The position numbers and the translations under genes are program-made. Below the pieces are notes generated by a model, which was given only the letters and a program-made list of their open reading frames with translations, had not been told where the DNA came from and searched no databases. From the NCBI RefSeq assembly GCF_030848475.1, contig NZ_JAVDDS010000040.1, forward strand, positions 1 to 36,063: DNA of 36,063 nt, in the 5' to 3' direction. Below are positions 1-8,164 of this stretch, piece by piece (positions within the stretch are counted from its first letter, which is position 1; each line of letters opens with the position of its first letter). Source of the DNA: Herbivorax alkaliphila. Lineage in GTDB: Bacteria; Bacillota; Clostridia; Acetivibrionales; Acetivibrionaceae.

Positions 1-26
1 AAGTTTTAAATTATTATCATTTTCTA

Positions 27-55
27 TTGACAAATTACAAAAATGCAAGTATAAT
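27..55 (+). promoter_or_regulatory. Sigma-A promoter of the tRNA-Leu gene
   Basis: A perfect -35 box TTGACA (27-32) and a perfect -10 box TATAAT (50-55) are separated by 17 bases and lie 25 bases before the tRNA. This is the clearest consensus promoter in the window and fits a strongly expressed stable RNA. Confidence 0.85.
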
Positions 56-79
56 AGTTTTTGTTGTTAAATTTGATAT

Positions 80-164
80 GCGGATGTGGCGGAATTGGCA
101 GACGCGCTAGACTTAGGATCTAGTGTTTAACGGCGTGGGGGTTCGAGTCCCTTCATCCGCACCA
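80..164 (+). tRNA. tRNA-Leu, anticodon UAG
   Basis: The acceptor arm GCGGATG (80-86) pairs with CATCCGC (154-160), followed by discriminator A and an encoded CCA (162-164). The anticodon stem CTAGA/TCTAG encloses the loop CTTAGGA, which places TAG at the anticodon, reading CUA and other CUN leucine codons. A long variable arm (about TGTTTAACGGCGT) and the T-loop GTTCGAGTC are those of a class II tRNA, as expected for leucine. It is a single gene, not a cluster, with its own promoter and terminator. Confidence 0.97.
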
Positions 165-205
165 AGGGTTTAAGAGAACTTAAGTTTTCTTAAACCCTTT
201 GTTTA
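164..205 (+). terminator. Terminator after tRNA-Leu, probably bidirectional
   Basis: The 12-base arm AAGGGTTTAAGA (164-175) is perfectly complementary to TCTTAAACCCTT (188-199). Pairing continues inward (with one G-T wobble) to a TTAA loop. A T-rich stretch follows on the plus strand and an A-rich run precedes the stem, so it could also stop the convergent protease gene that ends at 242. Confidence 0.8.
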
Positions 206-241
206 TGCCCACATTTCTAACGAATGCACTAATAAATGTAT

Positions 242-1072
242 TTATTCAATTTCTACTGTATCCAAGAAATTTAGTATTATTTCATTTGACAAAGCAAAAT
301 TTAAGTTTTCTCCTTTAAGAAGTTTAAAAGAGGTTATACCAATTAATTGTCCTTTTTTATTTAATAATGCCCCACCAGAATTCCCCATGGAGATTGCAGC
401 ATCTGTTTGAATATATTTACCATTATGAGCTTCTCTTAGGCCTGTTATGTGGCCGAAGGACAGAGTATTAAACAGTCCTTCAGAGGAACCTATTGTAACC
501 ACTTTTTCACCTAATGTAATTTTATCTTTAGGTGCAAATTCAATAAATCCATCCAGTGATAATCCATCAACATGTATCAGTGCAATATCATCAGCTTCGC
601 TATAATCAATTAACTTAGCTTCGATAAAATCGGAATTTATATAATAATTTTCATCTTGAAAAGCAACTGAAATATTACCTTCATTTACCACATGGTAATT
701 AGTCAGAATATAACCTTGATTATTAATAATTACTCCAGATCCTAAAGTATAATCTGTTTGTATTATACATACATATTTATTGAGTTTTGCTATTTCTGTA
801 AAAGGCAATTCTATATCCTCATAATTAATAGTATATAGGGATTTATCCTCAGTCTTTTCTATAGGTATAGAACTGGTGGCCTCAGGTTCTTTATCTTCTA
901 AACTGTTTTGATCTGAAATTGAAGGTGTAGGTTCTATTTCTTCACGGGCATTATGAGTACGTGCCTGCACGGTATTATCTTGGGAAATGTGTAGTATTCC
1001 AATAAAGCCAAAAGCCAGTATAAAAGGTACTAAAATAGCTGCTGCCATAATTATATATTGTTTCTTAGTCAT
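242..1072 (-). CDS. Membrane-anchored HtrA-like trypsin-family serine protease, no PDZ domain
   Basis: A 276-residue protein with one N-terminal membrane segment (about residues 7-28), an acidic, Pro/Ser-rich linker (about 40-80) and a trypsin-like fold of the DegP/HtrA (S1C) type. The catalytic triad is visible as His127 in TNYHVVN, Asp162 in DDIALI and Ser232 in GNSGGAL. Family members usually carry one or two C-terminal PDZ domains; this one ends directly after the protease domain (about residues 98-272), so substrate recruitment or trimer regulation must differ. Topology predicts the protease outside the cytoplasm, where HtrA enzymes handle damaged or secreted proteins. An AAGGAG ribosome site lies just before the ATG at 1072. 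It converges on the tRNA gene and diverges from the GTPase-nuclease gene. Confidence 0.88.
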   Translation of the reverse strand: MTKKQYIIMAAAILVPFILAFGFIGILHISQDNTVQARTHNAREEIEPTPSISDQNSLEDKEPEATSSIPIEKTEDKSLYTINYEDIELPFTEIAKLNKYVCIIQTDYTLGSGVIINNQGYILTNYHVVNEGNISVAFQDENYYINSDFIEAKLIDYSEADDIALIHVDGLSLDGFIEFAPKDKITLGEKVVTIGSSEGLFNTLSFGHITGLREAHNGKYIQTDAAISMGNSGGALLNKKGQLIGITSFKLLKGENLNFALSNEIILNFLDTVEIE

Positions 1073-1354
1073 AAAACATTTCTCCTTATATGATAATAAA
1101 TAATATAGTTTTTTTAGAAATATTTAAAATAGCTGTAAATTAAAAATATGTACTGGTGCAGTTAAAAAAATAGAAAATCTTTCAATAATAATATCGGCAT
1201 AGTAAAAAGATAAAATAATAATCCTTGTTTTTATTATATAAAAAAATAGACTTTTCTTTTCAAATGCAAAATCTACTGTTATCATATATATTATAATTTA
1301 TAAATCAATATAAATTTTTGACGATAGATTAAAATTAAGGATTTGAAATATAAT

Positions 1355-4003
1355 ATGAAAAAATTAGTAATTGGAATATTGGCTCATGTGGATGCAGGAA
1401 AAACTACATTATCGGAAGGTTTGCTTTATCTGAGTGGAAAAATAAGAAAAATAGGAAGAGTGGACAATCAGGATGCCTACTTAGATAACTATGAATTAGA
1501 AAGGGCTAGGGGCATCACTATTTTTTCAAAACAGGCGGTATTTGAAGTAGATAATACTCAGATTGTTTTACTGGATACCCCAGGACATGTAGATTTTTCG
1601 GCAGAAATGGAGAGGACACTTCAGGTTTTAGACTATGCTATTTTAGTTATAAGTGGTGCAGATGGAGTTCAGGGACATACAAAAACACTATGGAGGCTTC
1701 TTAAAATATATAACATACCTGCATTTTTATTTATAAATAAGATGGATCAAAAGGATGTGGATAGGGATAAATTAATAAACGAAATAAAAAAACAGCTGGA
1801 TGATGGTTGCATTGATTTTGGACAGACTGATAAAGATGAATTTTACGATCAGATTGCTATGTGTAATGAAAAAATTATGGAAACCTATTTGGAAAAAGGA
1901 CAGGTTGAAACTAAGAAGATTATAGAAGCTGTAAGAAAAAGAGAAGTTTTTCCCTGCTTTTTTGGCTCTGCACTAAAATTAGAAGGAGTTGAAGAATTTT
2001 TACAGGGTATTGTAAAATACACCATGAAGCCTTGCTACTTGGATAAATTTGGGGCTAAAATATTTAAAGTAACAAGAGATGATAGGGGAAATCGTCTTAC
2101 ACATATGAAGCTGACAGGTGGAAAACTCAAAGTAAGGGATCTTTTGACAAATGGTGTGTGGGAAGAGAAAGTAAATCAAATTCGTATATATTCGGGAGAT
2201 AGATTTGAAGCGGTAAATCAGGTTTATGCAGGGGAGGTATTTGCAGTAACAGGACTTAGCCAGGCTAAGCCAGGGGAAGGGTTAGGGAAGGAAAAAGCTT
2301 CAAATGCACCAGTGCTAGAATCTGTACTTCTATATCAAATTATACTACCAGAAGGCTGTGATCCAAAAGCTATGCTTCCAAAACTTCGTCAGATTGAAGA
2401 AGAGGAGCCTGAACTTCATATTGTATGGAATGAACAGTTACAGGAAATTCAGACAAAGGTTATGGGAGAAGTGCAAATTGAAATTTTACAAAGTCTTATA
2501 AAAAGTCGTTTTGATATTGATGTAACTTTTGATGATGGAAGAATTGTTTATAAAGAGACTATTTCAAATATGGTTGAGGGTGTAGGTCATTTTGAACCAT
2601 TGAGACATTATGCAGAGGTTCATTTGCTGTTAGAACCAGGTGAGCAGGGAAGTGGTCTAAAGTTTGAATTAGAATGCAGTGAAGATATCCTGTCTAAAAA
2701 CTGGCAAAGACTTATTATGACTCATCTAAAAGAAAAAGAGCATAAAGGAGTTTTGACAGGATCTGAAATCACAGATATGAAAATTACTTTAGTTTCTGGA
2801 AAAGCACACAATAAACATACAGAAGGTGGCGACTTCAGGGAGGCTACTTATCGTGCAGTGCGTCAGGGTTTAAAAGAAGCAGAGTCTTTATTGTTAGAGC
2901 CTTATTATGCTTTTTATCTGGAATTGCCTGAAAAAATGGTAGGAAGAGCAATGACTGATATTGAAAAAATGCATGGTACTTTTGAAATATCTCAGGTAAG
3001 CGAGGATATGACAGTTCTTGTGGGAAGTGCACCTGTTAGTACAATGAGAAATTATCAAAAAGAGGTGACGGCATATACCAAGGGATTAGGAACGCTGTTT
3101 TATAATTTGAAAGGTTATGAACCTTGCCATAATTCAGAAGAGGTTATAGAAAGTATAGGATATAATTCAGAAAGAGATGTGGAAAACCCTACAGGCTCTG
3201 TATTTTGTGAGCGGGGTGCAGGATTTTTGGTAGAATGGGATAGGGTAAAGGATTATATGCATATTGAGAGCTATTTTAAAGAAAAAGCTGATTTAGAAGT
3301 AAATAAAATACAACACTCTAAGTACTCGGAAGAAAAATCAATTAGTTTAGAAGAAATTGATAAGATTATAGATAAAACTTTTTATGCAAATCAAGGAAAG
3401 AAGTCTTCTTGGAAAAAACGGAAAACGGCCAGTGAAAGCTATTACAAGCCCTCTACTTATTTAAGTAAAGGGAAAGAGAATAAAAAAGAGTATCTTTTGG
3501 TAGATGGATATAATATCATATACGCATGGCCGGAACTAAAAGAGTTTGCAGATGAAAATATGGAGGGGGCAAGAGTTAAATTACTTGATTTTTTAAGTAA
3601 TTATCAGTGGATTCGAAAGAGTGAGATTATTGTAGTATTTGATGCATACCGTGTTGAAGGACATCGTGAAGAAGTAATAGATTATTATAATATTCATATG
3701 GTATACACTAGAGAAGCACAGACGGCGGATCAGTATATAGAAAAGTTTGCCCATGACAACAAAAAAAATTATGATATAACAGTTGCTACTTCAGATGGTT
3801 TGCAGCAAATTATTGTAAGGGGAGAAGGATGTGCGTTACTTTCTGCAAGAGAACTCAGGAATGAAATTATAGAAACTAATGAAAGAATAAAAGATAAATA
3901 TGGAAAAACAAAGGGGATAGGCCGTAATTATTTAATAGATGCATTGTCTAAAGAAGAAAAAAAACAGATAGAAGATTTAGAAAAAGATGATAGAGAAGTT
4001 TAA
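1355..4003 (+). CDS. Tet(M)/EF-G-like translational GTPase fused to a C-terminal YacP-type NYN nuclease domain
   Basis: An 882-residue protein (counted from the ATG at 1355). The first ~640 residues look like a ribosomal-protection GTPase related to EF-G and Tet(M): P-loop AHVDAGKT (10-17), switch motif RGITI (52-56), DTPGH (74-78), NKMD (128-131) and SAL, followed by the beta-barrel, domain IV and EFG_C regions. A lysine-rich linker (about 640-710) leads to an NYN/PIN-like domain starting near LLVDGYNIIY (about 714-723), of the YacP family. Bacillus Rae1/YacP is known to be a ribosome-dependent mRNA endonuclease, so a ribosome-targeted RNase is a reasonable inference. Whether it gives tetracycline resistance is not shown; it sits among housekeeping genes with no mobile-element signs. 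A TTG at 1343 in the same frame would add four residues, but AAGG at 1337-1340 lies too close to it. Confidence 0.88.
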   Translation: MKKLVIGILAHVDAGKTTLSEGLLYLSGKIRKIGRVDNQDAYLDNYELERARGITIFSKQAVFEVDNTQIVLLDTPGHVDFSAEMERTLQVLDYAILVISGADGVQGHTKTLWRLLKIYNIPAFLFINKMDQKDVDRDKLINEIKKQLDDGCIDFGQTDKDEFYDQIAMCNEKIMETYLEKGQVETKKIIEAVRKREVFPCFFGSALKLEGVEEFLQGIVKYTMKPCYLDKFGAKIFKVTRDDRGNRLTHMKLTGGKLKVRDLLTNGVWEEKVNQIRIYSGDRFEAVNQVYAGEVFAVTGLSQAKPGEGLGKEKASNAPVLESVLLYQIILPEGCDPKAMLPKLRQIEEEEPELHIVWNEQLQEIQTKVMGEVQIEILQSLIKSRFDIDVTFDDGRIVYKETISNMVEGVGHFEPLRHYAEVHLLLEPGEQGSGLKFELECSEDILSKNWQRLIMTHLKEKEHKGVLTGSEITDMKITLVSGKAHNKHTEGGDFREATYRAVRQGLKEAESLLLEPYYAFYLELPEKMVGRAMTDIEKMHGTFEISQVSEDMTVLVGSAPVSTMRNYQKEVTAYTKGLGTLFYNLKGYEPCHNSEEVIESIGYNSERDVENPTGSVFCERGAGFLVEWDRVKDYMHIESYFKEKADLEVNKIQHSKYSEEKSISLEEIDKIIDKTFYANQGKKSSWKKRKTASESYYKPSTYLSKGKENKKEYLLVDGYNIIYAWPELKEFADENMEGARVKLLDFLSNYQWIRKSEIIVVFDAYRVEGHREEVIDYYNIHMVYTREAQTADQYIEKFAHDNKKNYDITVATSDGLQQIIVRGEGCALLSARELRNEIIETNERIKDKYGKTKGIGRNYLIDALSKEEKKQIEDLEKDDREV

Positions 4004-4024
4004 CTTTATTAACTAAATAAGAAC

Positions 4025-5326
4025 TCACTTTTTATAACTTTTTAGTGCAATTTTTAAAAGTTTGTCTTTTTCATTTAAATGAGGATTTTCAATAACCTTT
4101 TCTAATAAAACATTTAAAGTATCCCCTATTTCTTTTCCTTCTTCAAAGCCTATATTAATTAAGTCTTGTCCATTTACAGCCAGATTATTTACTTTAAAAC
4201 AGTGTTTATCTTTAATAATTTCAAAATAAATTTCTGTTATTTTATTCAGCTTATCAAGACGTTCATTTAAAAATTCTAAATTCTGACCTTTTTTATCTGC
4301 TTTTTGAACTTTTATAAGGTCTAAAAACATATCTTCACCTACTATGTTAATGGTCTTTTTTACAGATTTGTAATCAGGTGAAATTCTTCTATCATGGTGT
4401 TTTACAAGGGTACATACTTTGTTTATTGTTTTATTGTCAAATCTAAGTCTTGTAAGTATTTTTTTTGAAATAGAAACACTTTGCTCGCCATGACGGTAAA
4501 AGTGGTCAATTCCTTTAGCGTCAGTAGTTTTAGTTACAGCTTTTCCAGTGTCGTGAAGAAGCATAGTCCATCTTAAATGTTTTATATTTTCTACATTTAT
4601 AACGGTGTGCAGAGAATGTATTCCAACATTGTATAAGTGGTAAGGGTGATTTTGAGAAATTTCAAAACATATATCAAATTCAGGAAGTATATGTTTTAAA
4701 AGTCCTGAGTCTTTTAATTTTACTATGTGAAAAGCATTAGCCGAGCACAGTATTTTTGACAGCTCATCTCTTATCCTTTCAGGACTAACTTTTTTAATAA
4801 GGTTACAGTTTGACTGTATTGTTTTTATAATATTTTGATCAATTTGAAAATCTAAAGATGAAGAAAGACGAATGGCTCTTAACATTCTAAGAGGGTCTTC
4901 TAAAAAACGTTCTTTTGCTTTTCCAACAGATCGAATAATGGAGTTTTTTACATCCTCCATACCTGAAAAAGGATCTATAAATTTGTAATCTGGGTGATAT
5001 GCAATTGCATTAATTGTAAAGTCTCTAAATGCTAAATCGTCTTTTAAGTTTCCATCGTTTTTATAAGTGGTTATTTCATAATTTTGTTTGTTTAATACCA
5101 CTGTAATTGTGCCGTGTTTTAGACCTGTATCAATTGTTTTGGTAAATAGTTTTTTTAGATCAGATGTTTTTGCATTAGTAACAATATCCCAATCTGCTGG
5201 TTTTTTACCAGTTAAAAAGTCTCTGACACAGCCACCAACCAAGTATGCTTCGTATTTGTTGTTATTTAATGTATTAATAATGTGTGAAACGTTATTGGGT
5301 AAATGTATAGAGTTTTTTTCTAACAT
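4025..5326 (-). CDS. cca: CCA-adding tRNA nucleotidyltransferase with HD domain
   Basis: A 433-residue member of the class II nucleotidyltransferase/poly(A) polymerase family, which builds or repairs the 3' CCA end of tRNAs in the cytoplasm. The head motif GGCVRD (31-36) is followed by the metal-binding pair DWD (Asp45, Asp47). The family motif DPLRMLRAIR (144-153) and ERIRDEL (183-189) mark the nucleotide-binding neck. The C-terminal half has an HD phosphohydrolase-type domain starting at LLHDTGK (256-262), as in many bacterial versions. AAAGGA precedes the ATG at 5326. The stop is 21 bases from the stop of the convergent GTPase gene. A weak promoter is visible on the minus strand (TTGTAG, 17 bases, TATAAT, between about 5390 and 5360). 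It could be a poly(A) polymerase, but the CCA role is the more likely. Confidence 0.88.
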   Translation of the reverse strand: MLEKNSIHLPNNVSHIINTLNNNKYEAYLVGGCVRDFLTGKKPADWDIVTNAKTSDLKKLFTKTIDTGLKHGTITVVLNKQNYEITTYKNDGNLKDDLAFRDFTINAIAYHPDYKFIDPFSGMEDVKNSIIRSVGKAKERFLEDPLRMLRAIRLSSSLDFQIDQNIIKTIQSNCNLIKKVSPERIRDELSKILCSANAFHIVKLKDSGLLKHILPEFDICFEISQNHPYHLYNVGIHSLHTVINVENIKHLRWTMLLHDTGKAVTKTTDAKGIDHFYRHGEQSVSISKKILTRLRFDNKTINKVCTLVKHHDRRISPDYKSVKKTINIVGEDMFLDLIKVQKADKKGQNLEFLNERLDKLNKITEIYFEIIKDKHCFKVNNLAVNGQDLINIGFEEGKEIGDTLNVLLEKVIENPHLNEKDKLLKIALKSYKK

Positions 5327-5513
5327 GTTAATTTTCCTTTACTTTAATAGTTTAATATATATTATAATATATATTAAAAGGCTCTACAACTTGTGCTACA
5401 ATGTTGTCAGTCGTTTTAATCACAAAAATTATATCCGCCCATAAGGCAGTATGTGCTTTTTTTGGTGAAAAAACAAGTGAAATTTATAAGGAATATTATG
5501 GAATATAATTGGC

Positions 5514-5563
5514 AAAAAAATGTCCCGTGCATTCCAAAAGAAGAGAAGGGAGAATGCTACGGG
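5514..5563 (-). terminator. Terminator-like hairpin downstream of the exported-protein gene
   Basis: Read on the minus strand, CCCGTAGCATTC (5563-5552) pairs with GAATGCACGGG (5534-5524) with one bulged base and a 17-base loop. Seven T residues follow (5520-5514). It lies about 210 bases beyond the stop at 5775, so the mRNA would have a long 3' untranslated tail. Confidence 0.55.
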
Positions 5564-5578
5564 ATTTAGGGGAGTAAC

Positions 5579-5608
5579 TTTTTAAAATTACTATAACCTA
5601 CTATACAA
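5579..5608. repeat. 30-bp dispersed repeat, copy 1
   Basis: This segment begins TTTTTAAAATTA and contains TAACCTAC and ACAA. It matches 19576-19605 at 25 of 30 positions by eye, the differences being a CTA/TAG triplet and two single bases. Copy 2 forms one arm of a long hairpin; this copy does not. Confidence 0.4.
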
Positions 5609-5774
5609 TAAAAATTTATATTATGTAACATAACGCCGAAACTTTATAAAATTCGACAAAAAAATTTAAAAAAAGCAACGCAAAAGAATAAGAATTTATG
5701 TAAAAAGTCACGAATAGTTGAGAGGGGGTGAAATTAAATGGAATGTTTGGAATTTAACAGAATAATTTGCATTG

Positions 5775-6911
5775 CTAGTGCTCCACCATAAGTTTCCAAT
5801 ATGATGAATTGTTCCATTCTGTTCCTTTTTCTACAAGAGTAAAATCCTGATTATCATATTTTGAAAAATATAATTTATTTGCTTTTTCATTTAAATCCCA
5901 AAGAAATACCTTTAAGTTATTATTAAAGTAGTCAACCATTTTTTTATTACCAATGCCTACTAAAAAACTATATGAGGGATTTGAATCTCCCCAGAGTTTA
6001 ACTGACATTGTTTTCTCTTTTCCAATATAATTTTCAAATTCACTGGTTGTAAGAGTATTTCCCGGTTCAGGAGTAGAATATGTATTTTTTGAATCTAAAA
6101 ACTTTATATGTCTTGCAAATGATTTGTTAGTTGGCATCATGCATACATATGATGTGCCCATATAAATATCTGATATAAAATCAAAGTTTGTATCTAAAGT
6201 TATTTTTGACGGAGAAAAAGAATAGGTTCTTACAACTTGAGCATATTTTTCAGATGGAGAATTGTTTGTAGTAAGATATGTTTCTTCCACTATTTTTAAA
6301 TTTGAGATATAGTGTTTTTCCCCTTCTTGTAAAAATAATTCTGTTTCTTTACCATTTTTAAAGAACTTTAAACTTTTTAATATTTCATTTTCATGGTTTC
6401 CACCTGAAAATTCATATCCACCGGAATGGTTTTTAGATACACGAAAAACATATTCCCAGTCTGAACTTCCATCAGCAAGAGAATAGTGCTTTTTTGAAGG
6501 GATTTTATCATCGGTTATTATATACCATCCTCCAATATTCCAAGTGCCCCAAGGTTTTTTAGTGAATTTTGTAAGAAGCATTTTATCATCAGGTAATTTA
6601 GAATATATGCCTAAAGTTTTGTCATTTTCCATCGTAACAACCATGGGAACAAGTCCTTTTTTTAAGTTTTTAACCGGATCATTTGAATATTCTAATTTTG
6701 CAGGCGTTGATAAAATTATATCAGGTGAAATTTTACCTGTATAAGGTGAAGGAGAATTAAAAAGCACTGATGATTTTGATTGATAAGGAGAAACAGTTGG
6801 GTTAGGTGGTGTAATGTTGTTGTTTTGATATATTGAAAAGGCTTTTAGTGTAATTATACAAATACTTGAAACAATAATTATTATTAAAAAAAATTTAAGT
6901 AACTTTCCCAT
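5775..6911 (-). CDS. Exported or membrane-anchored protein of unknown function
   Basis: A 378-residue protein that I do not recognise. It starts with MGKLLKFF and a single hydrophobic segment (about residues 5-27), which is either an uncleaved signal anchor or a signal peptide. A Pro/Ser/Asn-rich spacer (about 30-65) follows, then a Trp-, Tyr- and Asn-rich body of about 300 residues with predicted beta-strand character. Distinct local motifs are KPWGTWNIGGWYI and FSGGNHENEILKSLKFF; the second has a flavour of extracellular carbohydrate-active folds, but no catalytic signature can be named. There is no lipobox cysteine. AAAGGAG stands before the ATG at 6911. It is transcribed alone, back to back with the YerC-like gene. 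Confidence 0.8.
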   Translation of the reverse strand: MGKLLKFFLIIIIVSSICIITLKAFSIYQNNNITPPNPTVSPYQSKSSVLFNSPSPYTGKISPDIILSTPAKLEYSNDPVKNLKKGLVPMVVTMENDKTLGIYSKLPDDKMLLTKFTKKPWGTWNIGGWYIITDDKIPSKKHYSLADGSSDWEYVFRVSKNHSGGYEFSGGNHENEILKSLKFFKNGKETELFLQEGEKHYISNLKIVEETYLTTNNSPSEKYAQVVRTYSFSPSKITLDTNFDFISDIYMGTSYVCMMPTNKSFARHIKFLDSKNTYSTPEPGNTLTTSEFENYIGKEKTMSVKLWGDSNPSYSFLVGIGNKKMVDYFNNNLKVFLWDLNEKANKLYFSKYDNQDFTLVEKGTEWNNSSYWKLMVEH

Positions 6912-7130
6912 TTAAAGCTCCTTTAGATAAAATCTATACTTTTTATAAGTTTAAAATACTGCTTTGGAATAACCTACATAATATTATCATAAAACAAATT
7001 TATTTCAAAGAGGGTAAAGGGGTGAAATGTTGTAATCAACTTCTTGACCTTTTATAAAAAAGCTGATATTGTAATTTCGAAGGGAATATAATTTGTATAA
7101 AACTCAAAAAGTAGGAGAGTATGCTAAGAA

Positions 7131-7424
7131 ATGAATGAAAAAATAAAGGATGAAATGACGGATAGATTATTTGAAGCTATATTGCTTCTTAAAAATACAG
7201 ATGAGTGTTATAATTTTTTTGAGGATATTTGTACAATATCTGAAATAAAAGCACTGGCTCAAAGGCTTGAAGTTGCAAAAATGTTAAGAGAGAAAAAGAC
7301 ATATACTGATATAAGTGAAAAGACAGGTGCTAGCACAGCAACAATAAGCAGGGTTAATAGGGCTTTGATGTATGGAGCAGATGGTTACAATACTATTTTA
7401 GACAGATTAATAGATAAAAAGTAA
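7131..7424 (+). CDS. YerC/YecD family TrpR-like transcriptional regulator
   Basis: A 97-residue protein matching the small YerC/YecD family, which has a Trp-repressor-like fold. The helical core EIKALAQRLEVAKMLREK (about 38-55) is followed by the helix-turn-helix segment YTDISEKTGASTATISRVNR (about 58-77), with the typical TATISR recognition helix. Its length is usual for the family. Regulated targets are not established here, and no amino-acid biosynthesis operon is adjacent. A GGAGAG element lies about 12 bases upstream of the ATG at 7131. Confidence 0.88.
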   Translation: MNEKIKDEMTDRLFEAILLLKNTDECYNFFEDICTISEIKALAQRLEVAKMLREKKTYTDISEKTGASTATISRVNRALMYGADGYNTILDRLIDKK

Positions 7425-7701
7425 GAATTGTTGAAGCGTTTTGGCTATTGATTATATTTTGAAAATAAGATATTATTACATTAGGAATGTCCTAGAAATA
7501 ATGCCCTATTATCAAGGACAAAATCTCGATTATTTAACGGGTTTTGGACGATGAGAATTGGATGTTGTTTCTTAGTTGTTATTTATTAATATTTTCAATA
7601 ATGATAGAAATTAACTTTGAGTTTTAGAAAAGTGAAAGATTTAAATGTATTTAACTTTAGATTATATATAAGTAGCTTTGATTAAGATGAGGAAGGTATG
7701 A

Positions 7702-8103
7702 ATGCTAAGTAAAATTTTTGTTAGTTTGCTGATTTTATCAGCATTGACTTCAGAGGGAGCAATAAATTTAACAGAGTACTTGTTTAGCCCTTATTTATAT
7801 GCAGATGAAGGTTTAAGTTCTGTGCTTGAAAAAAGTGACACATGTGTAGAAGAAAAAAATCATCGTAACCAAAAGAAAATTGTTAAAGATGATTATGACT
7901 TATTATTTACAGTTTCTTTTAGCAGTTCTTATGTGATAAATATAAAAGATAATTTAAATAAACTTTTTATTGATTTTAATCCTGTAAAACATCAGGACGT
8001 AGGTTTGTGTAGCCATTCTAAGGTTTGTTTTCAGCCATTGTTTTTACAAAAAGAAAAAAAAATGGTGCTGAATTCATCTGATTTATCTCCACCAATAATC
8101 TAA
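7702..8103 (+). CDS. Small exported protein of unknown function (orphan)
   Basis: A 133-residue protein with a hydrophobic N-terminus (MLSKIFVSLLILSALTSEG) that looks like a signal peptide and no further membrane segment. The remainder is mixed polar sequence with three Cys residues (about positions 48, 102 and 109). No family is recognised. The ribosome site AGGAAGG (7690-7696) supports the ATG at 7702; another ATG at 7698 runs into a stop after four codons. It lies 61 bases before the DUF5317 gene and could be co-transcribed with it. Coding status rests on the start context, the signal-like N-terminus and codon usage similar to its neighbours. Confidence 0.6.
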   Translation: MLSKIFVSLLILSALTSEGAINLTEYLFSPYLYADEGLSSVLEKSDTCVEEKNHRNQKKIVKDDYDLLFTVSFSSSYVINIKDNLNKLFIDFNPVKHQDVGLCSHSKVCFQPLFLQKEKKMVLNSSDLSPPII

Positions 8104-8164
8104 TTCTTAAATAATTATTTTACCTGTTAGTACTATGTTCTTTAACAAAAGGTGAGGTGAAAGC

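Larger units (their letters stand above)
5327..5774. other. 448-bp non-coding interval
   Basis: This interval holds the upstream region of cca (very AT-rich, with a possible minus-strand TATAAT and an imperfect ACAAC/GTTGT inverted repeat at 5385-5406), a terminator-like hairpin for the minus-strand gene to the right (5514-5563), and a 30-bp sequence that recurs at 19576. No convincing gene was seen; one 17-codon reading frame with a good ribosome site (5738-5791) is discussed among the rejected items. Confidence 0.6.

Noticed and set aside
1355-4003. Calling the GTPase gene a plain acquired tetracycline-resistance gene
   Set aside because: The C-terminal NYN fusion and housekeeping surroundings without transposase or conjugative genes do not fit an acquired tet gene.
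5738-5791. 17-codon plus-strand frame with a strong AGGGGG ribosome site
   Set aside because: It overlaps the 3' end of the minus-strand gene, encodes only MECLEFNRIICIASAPP, and has no other sign of selection. It could be a chance start context.
7121-7138. Five-codon frame overlapping the start of the YerC-like gene
   Set aside because: The ribosome site is too close to its ATG; it is probably the spacer of the real start at 7131.
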